A stretch of DNA of 64,000 nt from Clostridium ljungdahlii (GCF_001636845.1 NZ_LITT01000005.1:1-64000); one strand, 5' to 3'. Positions 33,980 to 43,490 are shown, counted from the first letter of the stretch. Program-made: numbers and translations. The notes: a model not told the origin generated them from the letters alone.

Positions 33980-35428
33980 TTACTTGATTTTAAACTCTTT
34001 TGGGAAAAGCAATCCAAATAAGAAAGAAAACAAATTTATTCCAATAACACATATAAATAAAATATGTAAACCTGAAATCAAAGATTCCTTTATCAATTGA
34101 AGTGAAACACCACTATTTAAAATAGATGAAGAATAAAGATTGCTTGGATTTATACCTTTAATTCCCACATTCTGAAAATACTTTATTATACTTAAATTAA
34201 ATATAGTACCAAATATGCTCACGCCTATAGTTTGTCCTAAATTTCGAAGAAGAATATTTGATGCCGTAGCTGCTCCTCTCATATCATAATTTACAGAATC
34301 CTGCACCACTATAGTGACAATTGTAAAAGTACCTCCAAAACCAAAACCCATTATAGAGACACACAATATAACCCAAGGTAATGTTGAACCTACACTAAAA
34401 GTCAATAAAATTAAACTAGAAAGCAACAATATAATGGAACATATTAAAATTATACTTTTTTCCTTATATATAGTCAGCCATTTTGAAAGAACTATAGAAG
34501 ACATAAGCCAGGTAAATGACATAGGAGCAATGCAAATGCCTGAAATAGTTGCCCCAAATCCAAGCACATTTTGAATATAAATTGGCATATATACATCAAT
34601 TGCAATTAGCGAAGCTGATACTAAAAAGCCTATTATACTGACAACTATGTTGACTCTTGTAAATATTTCAAAAGGCATAATAGGCTCCTCTGACTTTTTT
34701 TCCACAAAATAAAATACAAACATAAGTGCTAAAGCTGCACCTATGCATATAACTGGAAGAACCAAGTCAGGAGAACTTTCTTTCCCGGCACTTAAAAATC
34801 CATACAAAATAAGTACTATAGAAGCAGTTAAAACCAGCGTTCCCATATAATCTATTCTTACTTTTCTCTTCTTAAAATTCTCCTTTAAATTATTTTTAAG
34901 AAGCACTATAGAAATTATTCCAAAAGGTATATTTATAAAAAATATCCAGTGCCAGGAGAGTGTGTCTATTAGAAAACCTCCTAAGAAAGGACCAAGTAGA
35001 CTAGCAACTCCCCACACTGTACCTACCCATCCTTGAATCTTTGCCCTTTCAGAAGCAGCAAATAAATCTCCAACTATAGTATATGTTACTGTAAATATTG
35101 AACCTGCACCTATTCCCTGAACAGCACGAAAAGCTATAAGTGAATACATATTCATAGATATTCCACATAAAAAGCTTCCTAATAAAAATATTGATATCCC
35201 TACAATTAGGGTATTTTTTCTTCCATATAAATCTGACAATTTACCATATATAGGTGTAGTTATAGTAGAAGTAAGTAAGTACATAGAAAATATCCAACTC
35301 ATTAATTCAAACCCATTTAAGCTTTTCACAATAGTTGGAATAGCCGTAGTTACAACAGTTCCTTCTACAGCACCAAGAAATGTAGCTAACATTATTGCAA
35401 TTATTATATTTCTGTTTTTTGACTCCAT
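33980..35428 (-). CDS. MFS multidrug exporter, DHA2/EmrB-type
   Basis: A 482-residue transporter with about 14 membrane helices. It begins IIIAIMLATFLGAVEGTVVT, with the DHA2 motif C-like region and motif A GKLSDLYGRKNTLI between helices 2 and 3; the MFS motif RAVQGIGAGSIF follows. It expels drugs or toxic metabolites using proton motive force. AAGGATGTG precedes the ATG. No regulator is adjacent. It is separated from the DUF1016 gene by a dispersed palindromic repeat. Confidence 0.9.
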   Translation of the reverse strand: MESKNRNIIIAIMLATFLGAVEGTVVTTAIPTIVKSLNGFELMSWIFSMYLLTSTITTPIYGKLSDLYGRKNTLIVGISIFLLGSFLCGISMNMYSLIAFRAVQGIGAGSIFTVTYTIVGDLFAASERAKIQGWVGTVWGVASLLGPFLGGFLIDTLSWHWIFFINIPFGIISIVLLKNNLKENFKKRKVRIDYMGTLVLTASIVLILYGFLSAGKESSPDLVLPVICIGAALALMFVFYFVEKKSEEPIMPFEIFTRVNIVVSIIGFLVSASLIAIDVYMPIYIQNVLGFGATISGICIAPMSFTWLMSSIVLSKWLTIYKEKSIILICSIILLLSSLILLTFSVGSTLPWVILCVSIMGFGFGGTFTIVTIVVQDSVNYDMRGAATASNILLRNLGQTIGVSIFGTIFNLSIIKYFQNVGIKGINPSNLYSSSILNSGVSLQLIKESLISGLHILFICVIGINLFSFLFGLLFPKEFKIK

Positions 35429-35486
35429 ATTAAATCACATCCTTTAGTAAGTACCGAAATTTGTCCTTAAAAAAACCTCAGGTTTA

Positions 35487-35650
35487 TTAGGCATTTTCAA
35501 AGAAATAACTAGTCAGTATGCTAGCCTATTTTTATCATACTGCTTCAGTAGAACCCTTAGATAGGATTCACTATCTGCGGAACCTACCTCCTTGTCTGAT
35601 AAAAAATATCCGTCGCATCTTTGACTTGTTATTTTCTTTCAAATGCCTTA
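35487..35650. repeat. Dispersed repeat, family 1, long copy (164 bp)
   Basis: Begins TTAGGCATTTTCAAAGAAAT and ends ATTTTCTTTCAAATGCCTTA, imperfect terminal inverted repeats of about 20 bp. The 85-bp copy at 51361-51445, in opposite orientation, matches both ends and lacks about 80 bp of the centre. Non-coding, between the MFS and DUF1016 genes. Confidence 0.75.
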
Positions 35651-35682
35651 TAGTCCTGAAGTTTCATTCAATATCCCTTTTT

Positions 35683-36852
35683 TCAATCTTTTAATTTTAT
35701 CTTAATTCCACGTCCTATTTCCTTTATAGTAGGTAATATTCCTTCAAATTGCTCTGGGATATTTTCACTTAACATATATTCTGCATTTTTAGGATCATCT
35801 ACATCCTTAAAGGCATACTGTACAATTAGCTTTTCTCCATCCTTACATAAAACTATACCTATAGATGAGTTGTCCCCTTCATCTTTTACTGAGTCATCCA
35901 TGGCAGAAAGATGGAAAGTTAAAATTCCAAGATATTCCGGCTTAAATTTCCCTATTTTTAATTCAACAGCTATGTAACATCTTAATTTTAAATTGTAAAA
36001 AAGTAAATCCTCATAATAATCCCCACCTGAAAGTTCCATATGATGCTTTTTCCCTACTAGAGCAAATCCAGAATTCAGTTCTAAAAAAAATTCTACTACA
36101 CTCTTTATAAAATGCTTCTGAAAAACCTTTTCTTTAATTTCATCTGAAATGTCCATAAAATCCATGAGATACTCATCTTTTAGTATAGGAGAAAATTTTT
36201 TAATATCATCTTCAGATAGATCTTCTCCCTGTTCTTTTGAAATAGTATCTTTTATAAAGCAAAAACTGTCTTCAGATTTTGTTTTACTTTTTCCTTCATC
36301 CTTTTCTTCTTCAGTATCTTTTTCCTCAGAAGTAATAATACTTTTATTTTCAATATTTTCTTTTTCAGGGGATTCTGTATTAAAAAGTTCTGCATAATCT
36401 AGTTCCTGAATGCCGCACTCTTTATCTATCTCCCCTATTAAATCTTCAACGGACCAATTCTTTTCCCACATCCTATCTATGTATTCTTTTCTCTTATCAA
36501 CATTTCTTATCTTATTCATGAGAATTAAGTTACACGACCAGCTTACTTTAGATGACAATTGACTTACATAATCCTGAGAATTATATTCTTCAGCAAATCT
36601 AGCCATATTTTCTAAATTCTTTTCTGTAAAGCATAGATTACCTGGGAACTTACCTTTAAGATATTCTACTGTTTCACTTATAAATTCCGATTCACAGCCT
36701 TCTTTTTCTCTCATTAAAATTAAATTTCCTATCTTCCAGTAGAGCATAAACATATACTCATTTATATTTACCAGTGCTTTATTTTTAAAAAGAATTATAT
36801 CTTTCTCTAAATTCTTAAAAAATGTATCCATATCATTATGATGTTCTATCAT
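35683..36852 (-). CDS. DUF1016/YhcG-type PD-(D/E)XK nuclease domain protein
   Basis: A 389-residue protein. The N-terminal ~130 residues match the DUF1016 N domain (ALVNINEYMFMLYWKIGNLI; SWSCNLILMNKI). The C-terminal ~150 residues are the PDDEXK part: FALVGKKHHMELSGGDYYED followed by the Glu-x-Lys in IAVELKIGKFKPEY, then SIGIVLCKDGEKLIVQYAF. Between them is a highly acidic, low-complexity linker of about 50 residues (KENIENKSIITSEEKDTEEE region) that is not usual. These proteins occur near restriction systems and mobile DNA, but here it is alone. Nuclease role inferred from motifs. Confidence 0.8.
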   Translation of the reverse strand: MIEHHNDMDTFFKNLEKDIILFKNKALVNINEYMFMLYWKIGNLILMREKEGCESEFISETVEYLKGKFPGNLCFTEKNLENMARFAEEYNSQDYVSQLSSKVSWSCNLILMNKIRNVDKRKEYIDRMWEKNWSVEDLIGEIDKECGIQELDYAELFNTESPEKENIENKSIITSEEKDTEEEKDEGKSKTKSEDSFCFIKDTISKEQGEDLSEDDIKKFSPILKDEYLMDFMDISDEIKEKVFQKHFIKSVVEFFLELNSGFALVGKKHHMELSGGDYYEDLLFYNLKLRCYIAVELKIGKFKPEYLGILTFHLSAMDDSVKDEGDNSSIGIVLCKDGEKLIVQYAFKDVDDPKNAEYMLSENIPEQFEGILPTIKEIGRGIKIKLKD

Positions 36853-36949
36853 TTAAAAAATCACCTCACAATAAAATTTTTCCCATAATTTTATTATAGG
36901 GTAAAACATATAATATTACTACCAGGTCATAGTCATTTATTTGTAATTT

Positions 36950-37861
36950 CTAATCTTTAAAATTTATACTTTTTACATATCTATCTTTTCCAATCACTGT
37001 TTTTTTAAATATACTTTGCGCATTTTGCAAATACAATTCTGGTTTTGGCATAGAAGGACTAAAATGAGTAAGCCACAATTCTCCCACTTCTGCCCTTTTG
37101 GCAAGAGCAGCTGCTTCTGAGAATATCATATGTTTATACTGAATGGCCTTTGAAATATTCTCATCCTCTCCATACATCCCCTCACATATAAATACATCAG
37201 ATTTTTTTACAAATTGAGCTAATTCAGGAGTTGGCCTTGAATCAGTACAATAAGACACCTTTAATCCACTTCTTTTATCTCCAAGTACCATTTCAGGAGT
37301 ATATGTTTTTTCTTCATATTCTATCTTTTCTCCTTTTTGAAGTTTGTTCCAGAGGATTAACGGCACTTGATTTTTTAAAGCTTTATCTCTATCAAATTTT
37401 CTATTTCTATCTACACCTATGGAATATGCAAAACAGGGCATCCCATGGTCTACAGACAATACACCTATATTAAAATCTCCTATTCTCTCAAAGTAACTTT
37501 CTTTACCACAAAGTTCAAGTAAGTTTATGTTATAGGGGAGCACAGGCGCTATTACCATAAGTCCCTCTATTACTTTTCTTAATCCCATAGGCCCAATTAT
37601 CGTAATAGGCATATTCCTTCCGGAATTAGCTATGGTAAGAAGCAATCCTGGAAGACCTGCTATGTGATCTGCATGAAAGTGTGTAAATAAAATTACATCT
37701 ATATTTTTTATCTTACATCCAAGTATTTTTAAGCTAACCTGAGTTCCCTCACCACAATCTATAAGTAGCTTTTTTCCATTATAAGATGCTATCATAGATG
37801 TAAGATATCTATCTGGCACAGGCATACTCCCCCCACATCCTAATAAGCATAAATCCAACAT
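36950..37861 (-). CDS. rnz: Ribonuclease Z
   Basis: A 303-residue tRNA 3'-processing endonuclease of the MBL fold. The motif [16 protein letters not shown]-like [16 protein letters not shown] and the N-terminal [15 protein letters not shown] are diagnostic, as are the exosite region and SYCTDSRP, and the [14 protein letters not shown] and LTHFSPSM elements with the last metal His. It cleaves pre-tRNA 3' trailers. The ATG at 37861 has AAGGTGG upstream. Monocistronic. Confidence 0.92.
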   Translation of the reverse strand: MLDLCLLGCGGSMPVPDRYLTSMIASYNGKKLLIDCGEGTQVSLKILGCKIKNIDVILFTHFHADHIAGLPGLLLTIANSGRNMPITIIGPMGLRKVIEGLMVIAPVLPYNINLLELCGKESYFERIGDFNIGVLSVDHGMPCFAYSIGVDRNRKFDRDKALKNQVPLILWNKLQKGEKIEYEEKTYTPEMVLGDKRSGLKVSYCTDSRPTPELAQFVKKSDVFICEGMYGEDENISKAIQYKHMIFSEAAALAKRAEVGELWLTHFSPSMPKPELYLQNAQSIFKKTVIGKDRYVKSINFKD

Positions 37862-37960
37862 AATTTCCACCTTCTCTTCTAATTAGTATATGCCTAATGT
37901 CTATTTTTAAGCTAGAACTTAATTTAAATTTTTTATCACTTGTGAGATTAACATAAAAAA

Positions 37961-38006
37961 TAGGATTTATCCTGAGATCATCTTCACCTTCAGTGATAAA
38001 TCCTTA
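37961..38006 (-). terminator. Rho-independent terminator of the XRE gene
   Basis: Arms GGATTTATC and GATAAATCC with a partly structured loop; on the minus strand it ends in ATTTTTTATG. It lies between the small HTH gene and rnz. Confidence 0.7.
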
Positions 38007-38070
38007 ATTATATAAGTGTTTTAAAATAATTCATCTATTATAACTTTTATTTAAGAAGTTTTTATGGCAA

Positions 38071-38292
38071 TCATGCACTTAATATTAAATCATCAATTTT
38101 ACAGCCAAGTATTTTTGCAATCACTGCAACTTTTTCAAGGCTTGGATTTTTCTTATCTCCTCTCTCCAATTCTTCCAAATAAGATTTTGAAATTGAAGTT
38201 TGAAATCTGGTATCTTTAGCAAGATTTTGAATATCCAAAGTAGTATACCCCAAACTTACTCTTATATCACGAATTTTTTTTCCGTTTAACAT
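38071..38292 (-). CDS. Small XRE-family HTH regulator
   Basis: A 73-residue single-domain Cro/C1-type helix-turn-helix protein: GKKIRDIRVSLGYTTLDIQN, then SKSYLEELERGDKKNPSLEK and VAVIAKILGCKIDDLIL. No ligand domain. In clostridia such miniature XRE proteins resemble the DNA-binding part of SinR-like regulators. It is monocistronic and divergent from birA by 160 bp. Target unknown. Confidence 0.85.
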   Translation of the reverse strand: MLNGKKIRDIRVSLGYTTLDIQNLAKDTRFQTSISKSYLEELERGDKKNPSLEKVAVIAKILGCKIDDLILSA

Positions 38293-38414
38293 AAGAAAAC
38301 CCCCTATTTAATATTAACTTCTTTAAGTTGATTATATTACTTTTAAGCAAGAATTTACAGATAAATTTTATTTTTTTAATATAAACCTAACAAATATTTA
38401 ATAGTATAACTGTG

Positions 38415-38438
38415 TTATAATACCATTAAGTATTATAA
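38415..38438. promoter_or_regulatory. 24-bp inverted repeat upstream of birA
   Basis: TTATAATAC and GTATTATAA flank CATTAA, covering a TATAAT-like -10 box and ending 15 bp before the birA start. This is a good operator position; it does not match the classical BirA box well, so the binding protein is open (BirA or the small XRE protein). Confidence 0.45.
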
Positions 38439-38453
38439 TAAGGTGGTTTTTAC

Positions 38454-39443
38454 ATGAAACATTATGAAGTTCTTTACTTACTAAAAGAAAATAGAAATGA
38501 CTTTGTTTCCGGTCAACTTATAAGTGAGAAATTAGGTGTAAGCCGTACTGCTATATGGAAATATATAAAAACATTAAAGGAAGAAGGTTATACTATAGAC
38601 TCTTCCTCTAAAAAAGGATATAAACTTATAAGTTCCCCTGATATACTTACTTTTGAAGAAATTAAAGACTATTTGAATACAAAATATATAGGCAAAAAAA
38701 TTATTCATTATGAAAGTATAGGATCTACAAATACCACAGCAAAAAAATTAGCTGAACAGGGAGAAGAAAATGGAACTATAATTATAGCCGAGGAACAAAC
38801 TGCAGGACGCGGCAGGATCGGCAGAACATGGTCATCTCCTAAATATAAAAGCATATATTTTTCTATAATATTGAGGCCGAATGTAAATCCTATGGAAGTT
38901 CCAAAGATAACACAAATAATTGCTGCTGCCATAATAGAAGGATTAAAAGAATTAAAAATAGAAGCTAAAGTAAAATGGCCAAATGATATAGTAATACATG
39001 GTAAAAAAGTTTGCGGTATTTTGACAGAAATGAGTGGTGAGTTAAATAAAGTAAATTATGTAATTCCTGGAACAGGCATAAATGTAAATTTAAATAAAGA
39101 AGATTTCCAAGAAGATATTTTAAATAAAGCCACTTCTCTTAAAATAGAAACAGGATCAACTATGGATAGAAAAGTTATCTTAGGTACTATATTAAATAAA
39201 TTTGAACCTCTATATGAAGAATTCGTTCAAAAAGGAACCATTGAATCCTCCATAGAAGTATGCAAAAATAATTCTGCTGCTATAGGTAAAAATATACGTA
39301 TAATTCAAAATAAAAATGAAAGACAGGCAAAAGCAGTAGATCTAGCTGAGGATGGTAGATTAATCGTGCAATATGAAAATGGTTCTTTTGAAAAATTAAT
39401 ATCTGGAGAAATCTCTATAAGGGGTTTAGATAAATATATTTAA
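38454..39443 (+). CDS. birA: Bifunctional biotin ligase/biotin operon repressor
   Basis: A 329-residue group II BirA. The N-terminal winged HTH is VSGQLISEKLGVSRTAIWKY; the ligase domain has ESIGSTNTTAKKLAEQG, the biotinyl-AMP loop AEEQTAGRGRIGRTWSSP and KVKWPNDIVIHGKKVCGIL; a C-terminal SH3-like domain ends the protein. It activates biotin and attaches it to carboxylase carrier proteins, and represses biotin genes. It lacks near neighbours in the biotin pathway. GGTGG precedes the ATG. Confidence 0.93.
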   Translation: MKHYEVLYLLKENRNDFVSGQLISEKLGVSRTAIWKYIKTLKEEGYTIDSSSKKGYKLISSPDILTFEEIKDYLNTKYIGKKIIHYESIGSTNTTAKKLAEQGEENGTIIIAEEQTAGRGRIGRTWSSPKYKSIYFSIILRPNVNPMEVPKITQIIAAAIIEGLKELKIEAKVKWPNDIVIHGKKVCGILTEMSGELNKVNYVIPGTGINVNLNKEDFQEDILNKATSLKIETGSTMDRKVILGTILNKFEPLYEEFVQKGTIESSIEVCKNNSAAIGKNIRIIQNKNERQAKAVDLAEDGRLIVQYENGSFEKLISGEISIRGLDKYI

Positions 39444-39514
39444 AATGGTTAAAACTTTTATATTTAAATCATAATAAAAATAGCGACAAAATATATTTAA
39501 GGATGTGCTAAAAA

Positions 39515-40681
39515 ATGATTTTAATAAAAAATGTAGAGTTATTTAATCCTAAATCCATGGGGAAAAAAAGTATATTAACCTGTTTTGATAAAATAGCTTA
39601 CATATCTAAAAAGATAGACTTTCCATCTAGTAATTTCCCTACAGTTGAAATAATAGATGGCAATGATTTAATTGCAATTCCCGGTTTGATTGATCTCCAC
39701 ATACATATAAATGGGGCCGGAGGTGAAGGAGGCTTTAATAACAGAACTCCTGAACTAAACCTTACAAATCTTACTTTGAACGGTATCACTACCTGTGTAG
39801 GACTTTTGGGAACAGATGGAATTACAAGAAACATGGGTGGACTTATAGCTAAAGCCCGGGCTCTTGAAAAGGAAGGCCTAACAACATACTGCTGGACAGG
39901 GTGTTACTCCGTGCCAACAAGGACTCTTACAGACAGTGTGAGGGGAGACATTGTACTTGTAGATAAAATAATAGGAGCTGGTGAAATAGCTGTATCCGAT
40001 CACAGAGATAGTCATCCTTCTGAAGAGGATTTAATACATTTAGCTTGTGAGACAAGAATAGGTGGAATCATTTCAGGCAAATGTGGTGTACTTCACATGC
40101 ATCTAGGAGATGGTAAAAAAGGTATGACTCCTCTATTTGATTTAATAGATAAATCAGACATACCTTTTGAAAACTTGCTACCTACACATGTGAATAGAAA
40201 CAGTTTAGTATCCAAACAAGCTCTAGAATATTTAAAAATAGGTGGATTTATAGATATAACTACTGGAATTAAAAATGAAAAAGATACTGCTCAAAGTGCC
40301 CCTGAACTCTACAGTAAAGTTCTAAAGGAAAATATATCTCCCTATCATGTAACTATGAGCTCTGATGCAGGAGGAAGTATGCCTATATTTGACGATAAAG
40401 GCAATTTAACAAAATTAACCGTAGGACTTCCCTCTACAGATATGGAGTCAATAAGAGAGTGTATAAAAATGGGGATATCTATGGAAGAATCCATCATTCC
40501 TTTCACTTCATCTCCTGCAAAATTTCTAAAATTTGAACATAAGGGCTCTCTCCTTGAAGGTTATGATGCTGATCTAATTTTATTGGATAAAAAACTAAAC
40601 ATACATACCCTTATAAGTAAAGGTAGAATTATGGTTCAAAATTATAACCCAGTAGTATATGGAACCTTTGAAAAGAGTTGA
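39515..40681 (+). CDS. iadA: Isoaspartyl dipeptidase (beta-aspartyl-peptidase)
   Basis: A 388-residue amidohydrolase-superfamily metallopeptidase. The metal motif is LIDLHIHINGAGGEGG; VSDHRDSHPS, GVLHMHLGDGKKGM, LPTHVNRN and the catalytic Asp in MSSDAGGSMP follow in the order of IadA. It cleaves beta-aspartyl dipeptides from damaged proteins. It lies 71 bp after birA in the same direction and ends in a hairpin shared with the convergent Fe-S gene. Confidence 0.88.
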   Translation: MILIKNVELFNPKSMGKKSILTCFDKIAYISKKIDFPSSNFPTVEIIDGNDLIAIPGLIDLHIHINGAGGEGGFNNRTPELNLTNLTLNGITTCVGLLGTDGITRNMGGLIAKARALEKEGLTTYCWTGCYSVPTRTLTDSVRGDIVLVDKIIGAGEIAVSDHRDSHPSEEDLIHLACETRIGGIISGKCGVLHMHLGDGKKGMTPLFDLIDKSDIPFENLLPTHVNRNSLVSKQALEYLKIGGFIDITTGIKNEKDTAQSAPELYSKVLKENISPYHVTMSSDAGGSMPIFDDKGNLTKLTVGLPSTDMESIRECIKMGISMEESIIPFTSSPAKFLKFEHKGSLLEGYDADLILLDKKLNIHTLISKGRIMVQNYNPVVYGTFEKS

Positions 40682-40704
40682 AAGTTATCCATAACTTTCA
40701 ACTC
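40675..40704. terminator. Palindromic hairpin between convergent genes
   Basis: GAGTTGAAAGTTAT and ATAACTTTCAACTC around CC, a perfect 14-bp stem that includes the iadA stop codon. T-tract is weak, but the position between convergent genes supports termination in both directions. Confidence 0.6.
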
Positions 40705-40719
40705 TCCACTATCTATTGC

Positions 40720-41418
40720 CTAAATTGATATTATAACTTCCTCATAAGGAATTATTGTCTTTGCCCTAAGCATTGCATTTTTCACTGCATTTACAATACC
40801 TGAGCAGCATGGTACTTCCATTCTCACTACAGTTATACTTTTTAAATCATTTTTTTCTATAATTTCAGTTAATTTATCTTCATAATATTTAATGTCGTCT
40901 AACTTAGGACACCCTATTACTGTAATGTGATCCTTTATAAATTTTTTATGAAAATCTCCACAGGCATATGCAGTACAATCAGCAGCTACAAGTAACTTTG
41001 CATTCTTAAGATAAGGTGCATTGGTATTTATAAGTCTTAATTGAACAGGCCACTGTGTTAACTCAGAAGCAGCACTAAAATCTTCTAGATTCTTTTTATC
41101 TGTATACTCATTTTTATCTGAAGCTCTCTCTATTTTTCTAGCTGCTGTACCTGGACATCCGCAGGGCATAGCTTCTTCCTTTTCTTTAGCCTTTTTAGCA
41201 ACTAGTTCCTCGTCATAATCCTTACTTTCTCTTTCAATTATACTTATAGCTCCTGTAGGGCATTCAGGAAGACAGTCACCAAGTCCGTCACAGTACTCAT
41301 CACTTATAAGTTCAGCTTTTCCATTTACAAGTTCAATAGCACCTTCATGACATGCATTTACGCAAAGTCCACATCCATTGCATTTCTCTTTATTTATATT
41401 AACAATTTTTCTTATCAT
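40720..41418 (-). CDS. Ferredoxin-type 4Fe-4S protein
   Basis: A 232-residue cytoplasmic iron-sulfur protein. The first cluster motif is CNGCGLCVNACHEGAI; the second is modified, CDGLGDCLPECPTGAI, with a C-x5-C-x3-CP spacing. A middle CGCPG motif and several later Cys (DCTAYACGDF, IGCPKLDD, VPCCSG) suggest more metal or redox sites. Similar proteins are common in anaerobes with unknown partners. An FNR-like palindrome lies about 60 bp upstream of its ATG, so it may be controlled by a Crp/Fnr family redox or CO sensor. Confidence 0.75.
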   Translation of the reverse strand: MIRKIVNINKEKCNGCGLCVNACHEGAIELVNGKAELISDEYCDGLGDCLPECPTGAISIIERESKDYDEELVAKKAKEKEEAMPCGCPGTAARKIERASDKNEYTDKKNLEDFSAASELTQWPVQLRLINTNAPYLKNAKLLVAADCTAYACGDFHKKFIKDHITVIGCPKLDDIKYYEDKLTEIIEKNDLKSITVVRMEVPCCSGIVNAVKNAMLRAKTIIPYEEVIISI

Positions 41419-41477
41419 AATATTTTCTCCTCCTTACTTTACTGTCTATATTATAATAAAATGCAGTCATAAAATCT

Positions 41478-41491
41478 GTAACATATGTTAC
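41478..41491. promoter_or_regulatory. FNR/CRP-like palindrome
   Basis: GTAACATATGTTAC is a 14-bp perfect palindrome, in the frame TGTAAC-N2-GTTAC of Crp/Fnr boxes, about 60 bp before the Fe-S protein start. The 3' end of the group II intron lies 27 bp further upstream, so the intron sits next to this promoter. Confidence 0.5.
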
Positions 41492-41517
41492 TAAGTCTAA
41501 AGAGTAAATAACAAATA

Positions 41518-43434
41518 ATCGAGTAGGAGCTGAATAATTACTTTATTCAGCGACCTCTCACACCACTGTGCGTACCGTTCGGTACACAGCGGTTCAATAG
41601 AAATTAATGTACTTGCTTATATCTTTTAAGAATACTTGTATATCCCATCTTTTCAAGATAGGAATTTGTCAGTGTTGTTGAAAGTATGGGGCTATTGGCT
41701 ATTCGCCAATAGCTTTTCCTTGTATTTGCATACTCCCATGCCTTACCATCTTTAACCCCAAGCTTTCTTAAATTATCATGCTTGGTCTTAATTCTTTTCC
41801 ACTGTTTCCAAAAGCACATTCTAAGCCTTCGTCTAGTCCATTCATCTAGTTCCTTTGTTAGATTAGATATATCAGCTATTTTAAAATAATTTATCCATCC
41901 TATTATGCATTGGCGAAGCTTTATCATTCTCTGTTTCATATTTAAAGCGTTGCTCCTAGCAGTAATTGCTTTGATTTTCGTTTTAAACTTCCTTACAGAT
42001 TTTTCATGTGCTCTTATTCCTATCTTTCCATACCACTGGTAGAATGTGAACCCTAAGAATTTTCTTCTCCAAGGTCTATCAACTGCACTTTTATCTTTGT
42101 TAACTTTAAGCTTTAGTTTATTTTCAATAAATTCAGTTATGCTGTGCATAACCCTGTCGCCTGCCTTTTTACTTCTAACATAAATATTATTATCATCGGC
42201 ATAACGACAAAATTTATGTCCTCTTTTTTCAAGCTCTCGGTCAAGTTCTGTTAGCATAATGTTACTAAGTAATGGACTCAAAGGGCCTCCTTGTGGACAT
42301 CCTTTTCCAGTTTCAATGATTACTCCATTTATCATTACACCACTTTGTAAAAATAACCTTATTAATTTTAATACTCTTTTATCCTTAATTTCCCTCGCTA
42401 CTAAAGCCATTAGCTTATCATGATTTACAGTATCAAAATATTTAGCAAGGTCTATATCTACAACCCACTTGTATCCTTTTTCCATATATTCTTTTGCTCT
42501 CCTTATAGCTTGCTTTGCATCCCTATTTGGTCTAAATCCATAGCTATTGTCAGAGAATGTTTTTTCAAATATTGGTGTTAACACTTGAGCTACTGCTTGT
42601 TGAATAGTTCTATCAACTACTGTTGGAATTCCAAGTAATCTTATTCCCCCATCAGGCTTTGGTATTTCTACTCGCCTAACGGCTTTGGGACGGTAAGTCC
42701 CATCCAATATACTTGCTATTAAAATCTTACCATTTTGTTTTAGGTATTGTAGAAGTTCATCTACTTTCATCCCATCTATTCCATGGCTTCCTTTGTTGGA
42801 TTTGACTCTTTTATAGGCAATATTCATGTTTTTCCTATCGAGTATCCTTTCTAGCAAGTTATTGGCATATAGCTTTTCATCGTCTCGTCCTCTATTAAAT
42901 GCCGTAGAAATACTATGCGCTCTCATACTATTTTGGGGTTCCACCCCTATTTCATATGACCAGCCTTCTTTATATGAAGTTGTCTGCAATTTTTGCATTT
43001 CTCTCGAATTTTTCAAGTTTCCAAGACCTCCCATTGTTCCGTCCTTCCCAGTTCATTCATGACTGGACTGGTACTATGACTTCTGCTGACTTCTGACAGT
43101 TCAATTATATATTGCTATATAGGTTGTTATTTTAAAATTCATTTCCATAACGTATCTGTCAGACCTCCCTAGGTAAGAACGACAACCTTCATCTCATATA
43201 TCTGCCACATTTACTCCTTAAAATTTCAGGTAGCGTTGGACTTTGTTTTGTTATGCAAACTCGTCCGTTCTAAGTAAGCCTTATATGTGGTTCGTGTTCC
43301 TCAGACCGAGACTTTGCCTAGGACTTCCTTCAGATTCCTCCTCACGGAGGACACCCTTGTCTTCGGCTAGTGGTTCCCACTACCAAGTCCACAGCGGACT
43401 TTCACCGCCAAGTTGTTGCCCATGCTGGGCGCAC
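41518..43434 (-). mobile_element. Group II intron, complete, class C-like
   Basis: The minus-strand RNA begins GTGCGCCC at 43434 and ends, after the RT, in a domain V hairpin (GAACCGCTGTGTACC against GGTACGCACAGTGG, near 41560-41600) and a domain VI stem with 3' end GCTCCTACTCGAT at 41518. Total length is about 1.9 kb. The 5' end and AT 3' end are the normal group II splice signals. The 5' exon contains a hairpin terminator about 23 bp upstream, the favoured target of group IIC introns. Boundaries are read from motifs only. Confidence 0.85.
41604..43034 (-). CDS. ltrA: Group II intron reverse transcriptase/maturase
   Basis: A 476-residue RT/maturase encoded in intron domain IV. RT motifs in order: RRVEIPKPDGGIRLLGIPTV, NSYGFRPNRDAKQAI, VVDIDLAKYFDTVNHDKLM, GCPQGGPLSPLLSNIML, catalytic RYADDNNIYV, RRKFLGFTFYQWYG, and the X maturase domain (SNLTKELDEWTRRRLRM, KSYWRIANSPI). 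It ends GYTSILKRYKQVH with no DNA-binding/endonuclease HNH domain, which places it with class C intron proteins. It helps its intron splice and insert into new sites. Intact and probably active; AAGGACGG precedes the ATG. Confidence 0.93.
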   Translation of the reverse strand: MGGLGNLKNSREMQKLQTTSYKEGWSYEIGVEPQNSMRAHSISTAFNRGRDDEKLYANNLLERILDRKNMNIAYKRVKSNKGSHGIDGMKVDELLQYLKQNGKILIASILDGTYRPKAVRRVEIPKPDGGIRLLGIPTVVDRTIQQAVAQVLTPIFEKTFSDNSYGFRPNRDAKQAIRRAKEYMEKGYKWVVDIDLAKYFDTVNHDKLMALVAREIKDKRVLKLIRLFLQSGVMINGVIIETGKGCPQGGPLSPLLSNIMLTELDRELEKRGHKFCRYADDNNIYVRSKKAGDRVMHSITEFIENKLKLKVNKDKSAVDRPWRRKFLGFTFYQWYGKIGIRAHEKSVRKFKTKIKAITARSNALNMKQRMIKLRQCIIGWINYFKIADISNLTKELDEWTRRRLRMCFWKQWKRIKTKHDNLRKLGVKDGKAWEYANTRKSYWRIANSPILSTTLTNSYLEKMGYTSILKRYKQVH

Positions 43435-43456
43435 ATGATACCTTTCCTTTTAAATA

Positions 43457-43490
43457 GAGAAAAGGAAACGAAAATTTCGTTTCCTTTCCT
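43457..43490 (-). terminator. Hairpin terminator after Cys-rich peptide A
   Basis: On the minus strand AGGAAAGGAAACGAAA pairs with TTTCGTTTCCTTTTCT. It closes the Cys-rich peptide gene and is followed about 23 nt later by the 5' end of the group II intron, a typical target for class C introns. Confidence 0.65.

Noticed and set aside
38340-38453. Classical BirA operator upstream of birA
   Set aside because: The inverted repeat at 38415 does not match the known BirA half-sites; recorded only as an unassigned dyad.
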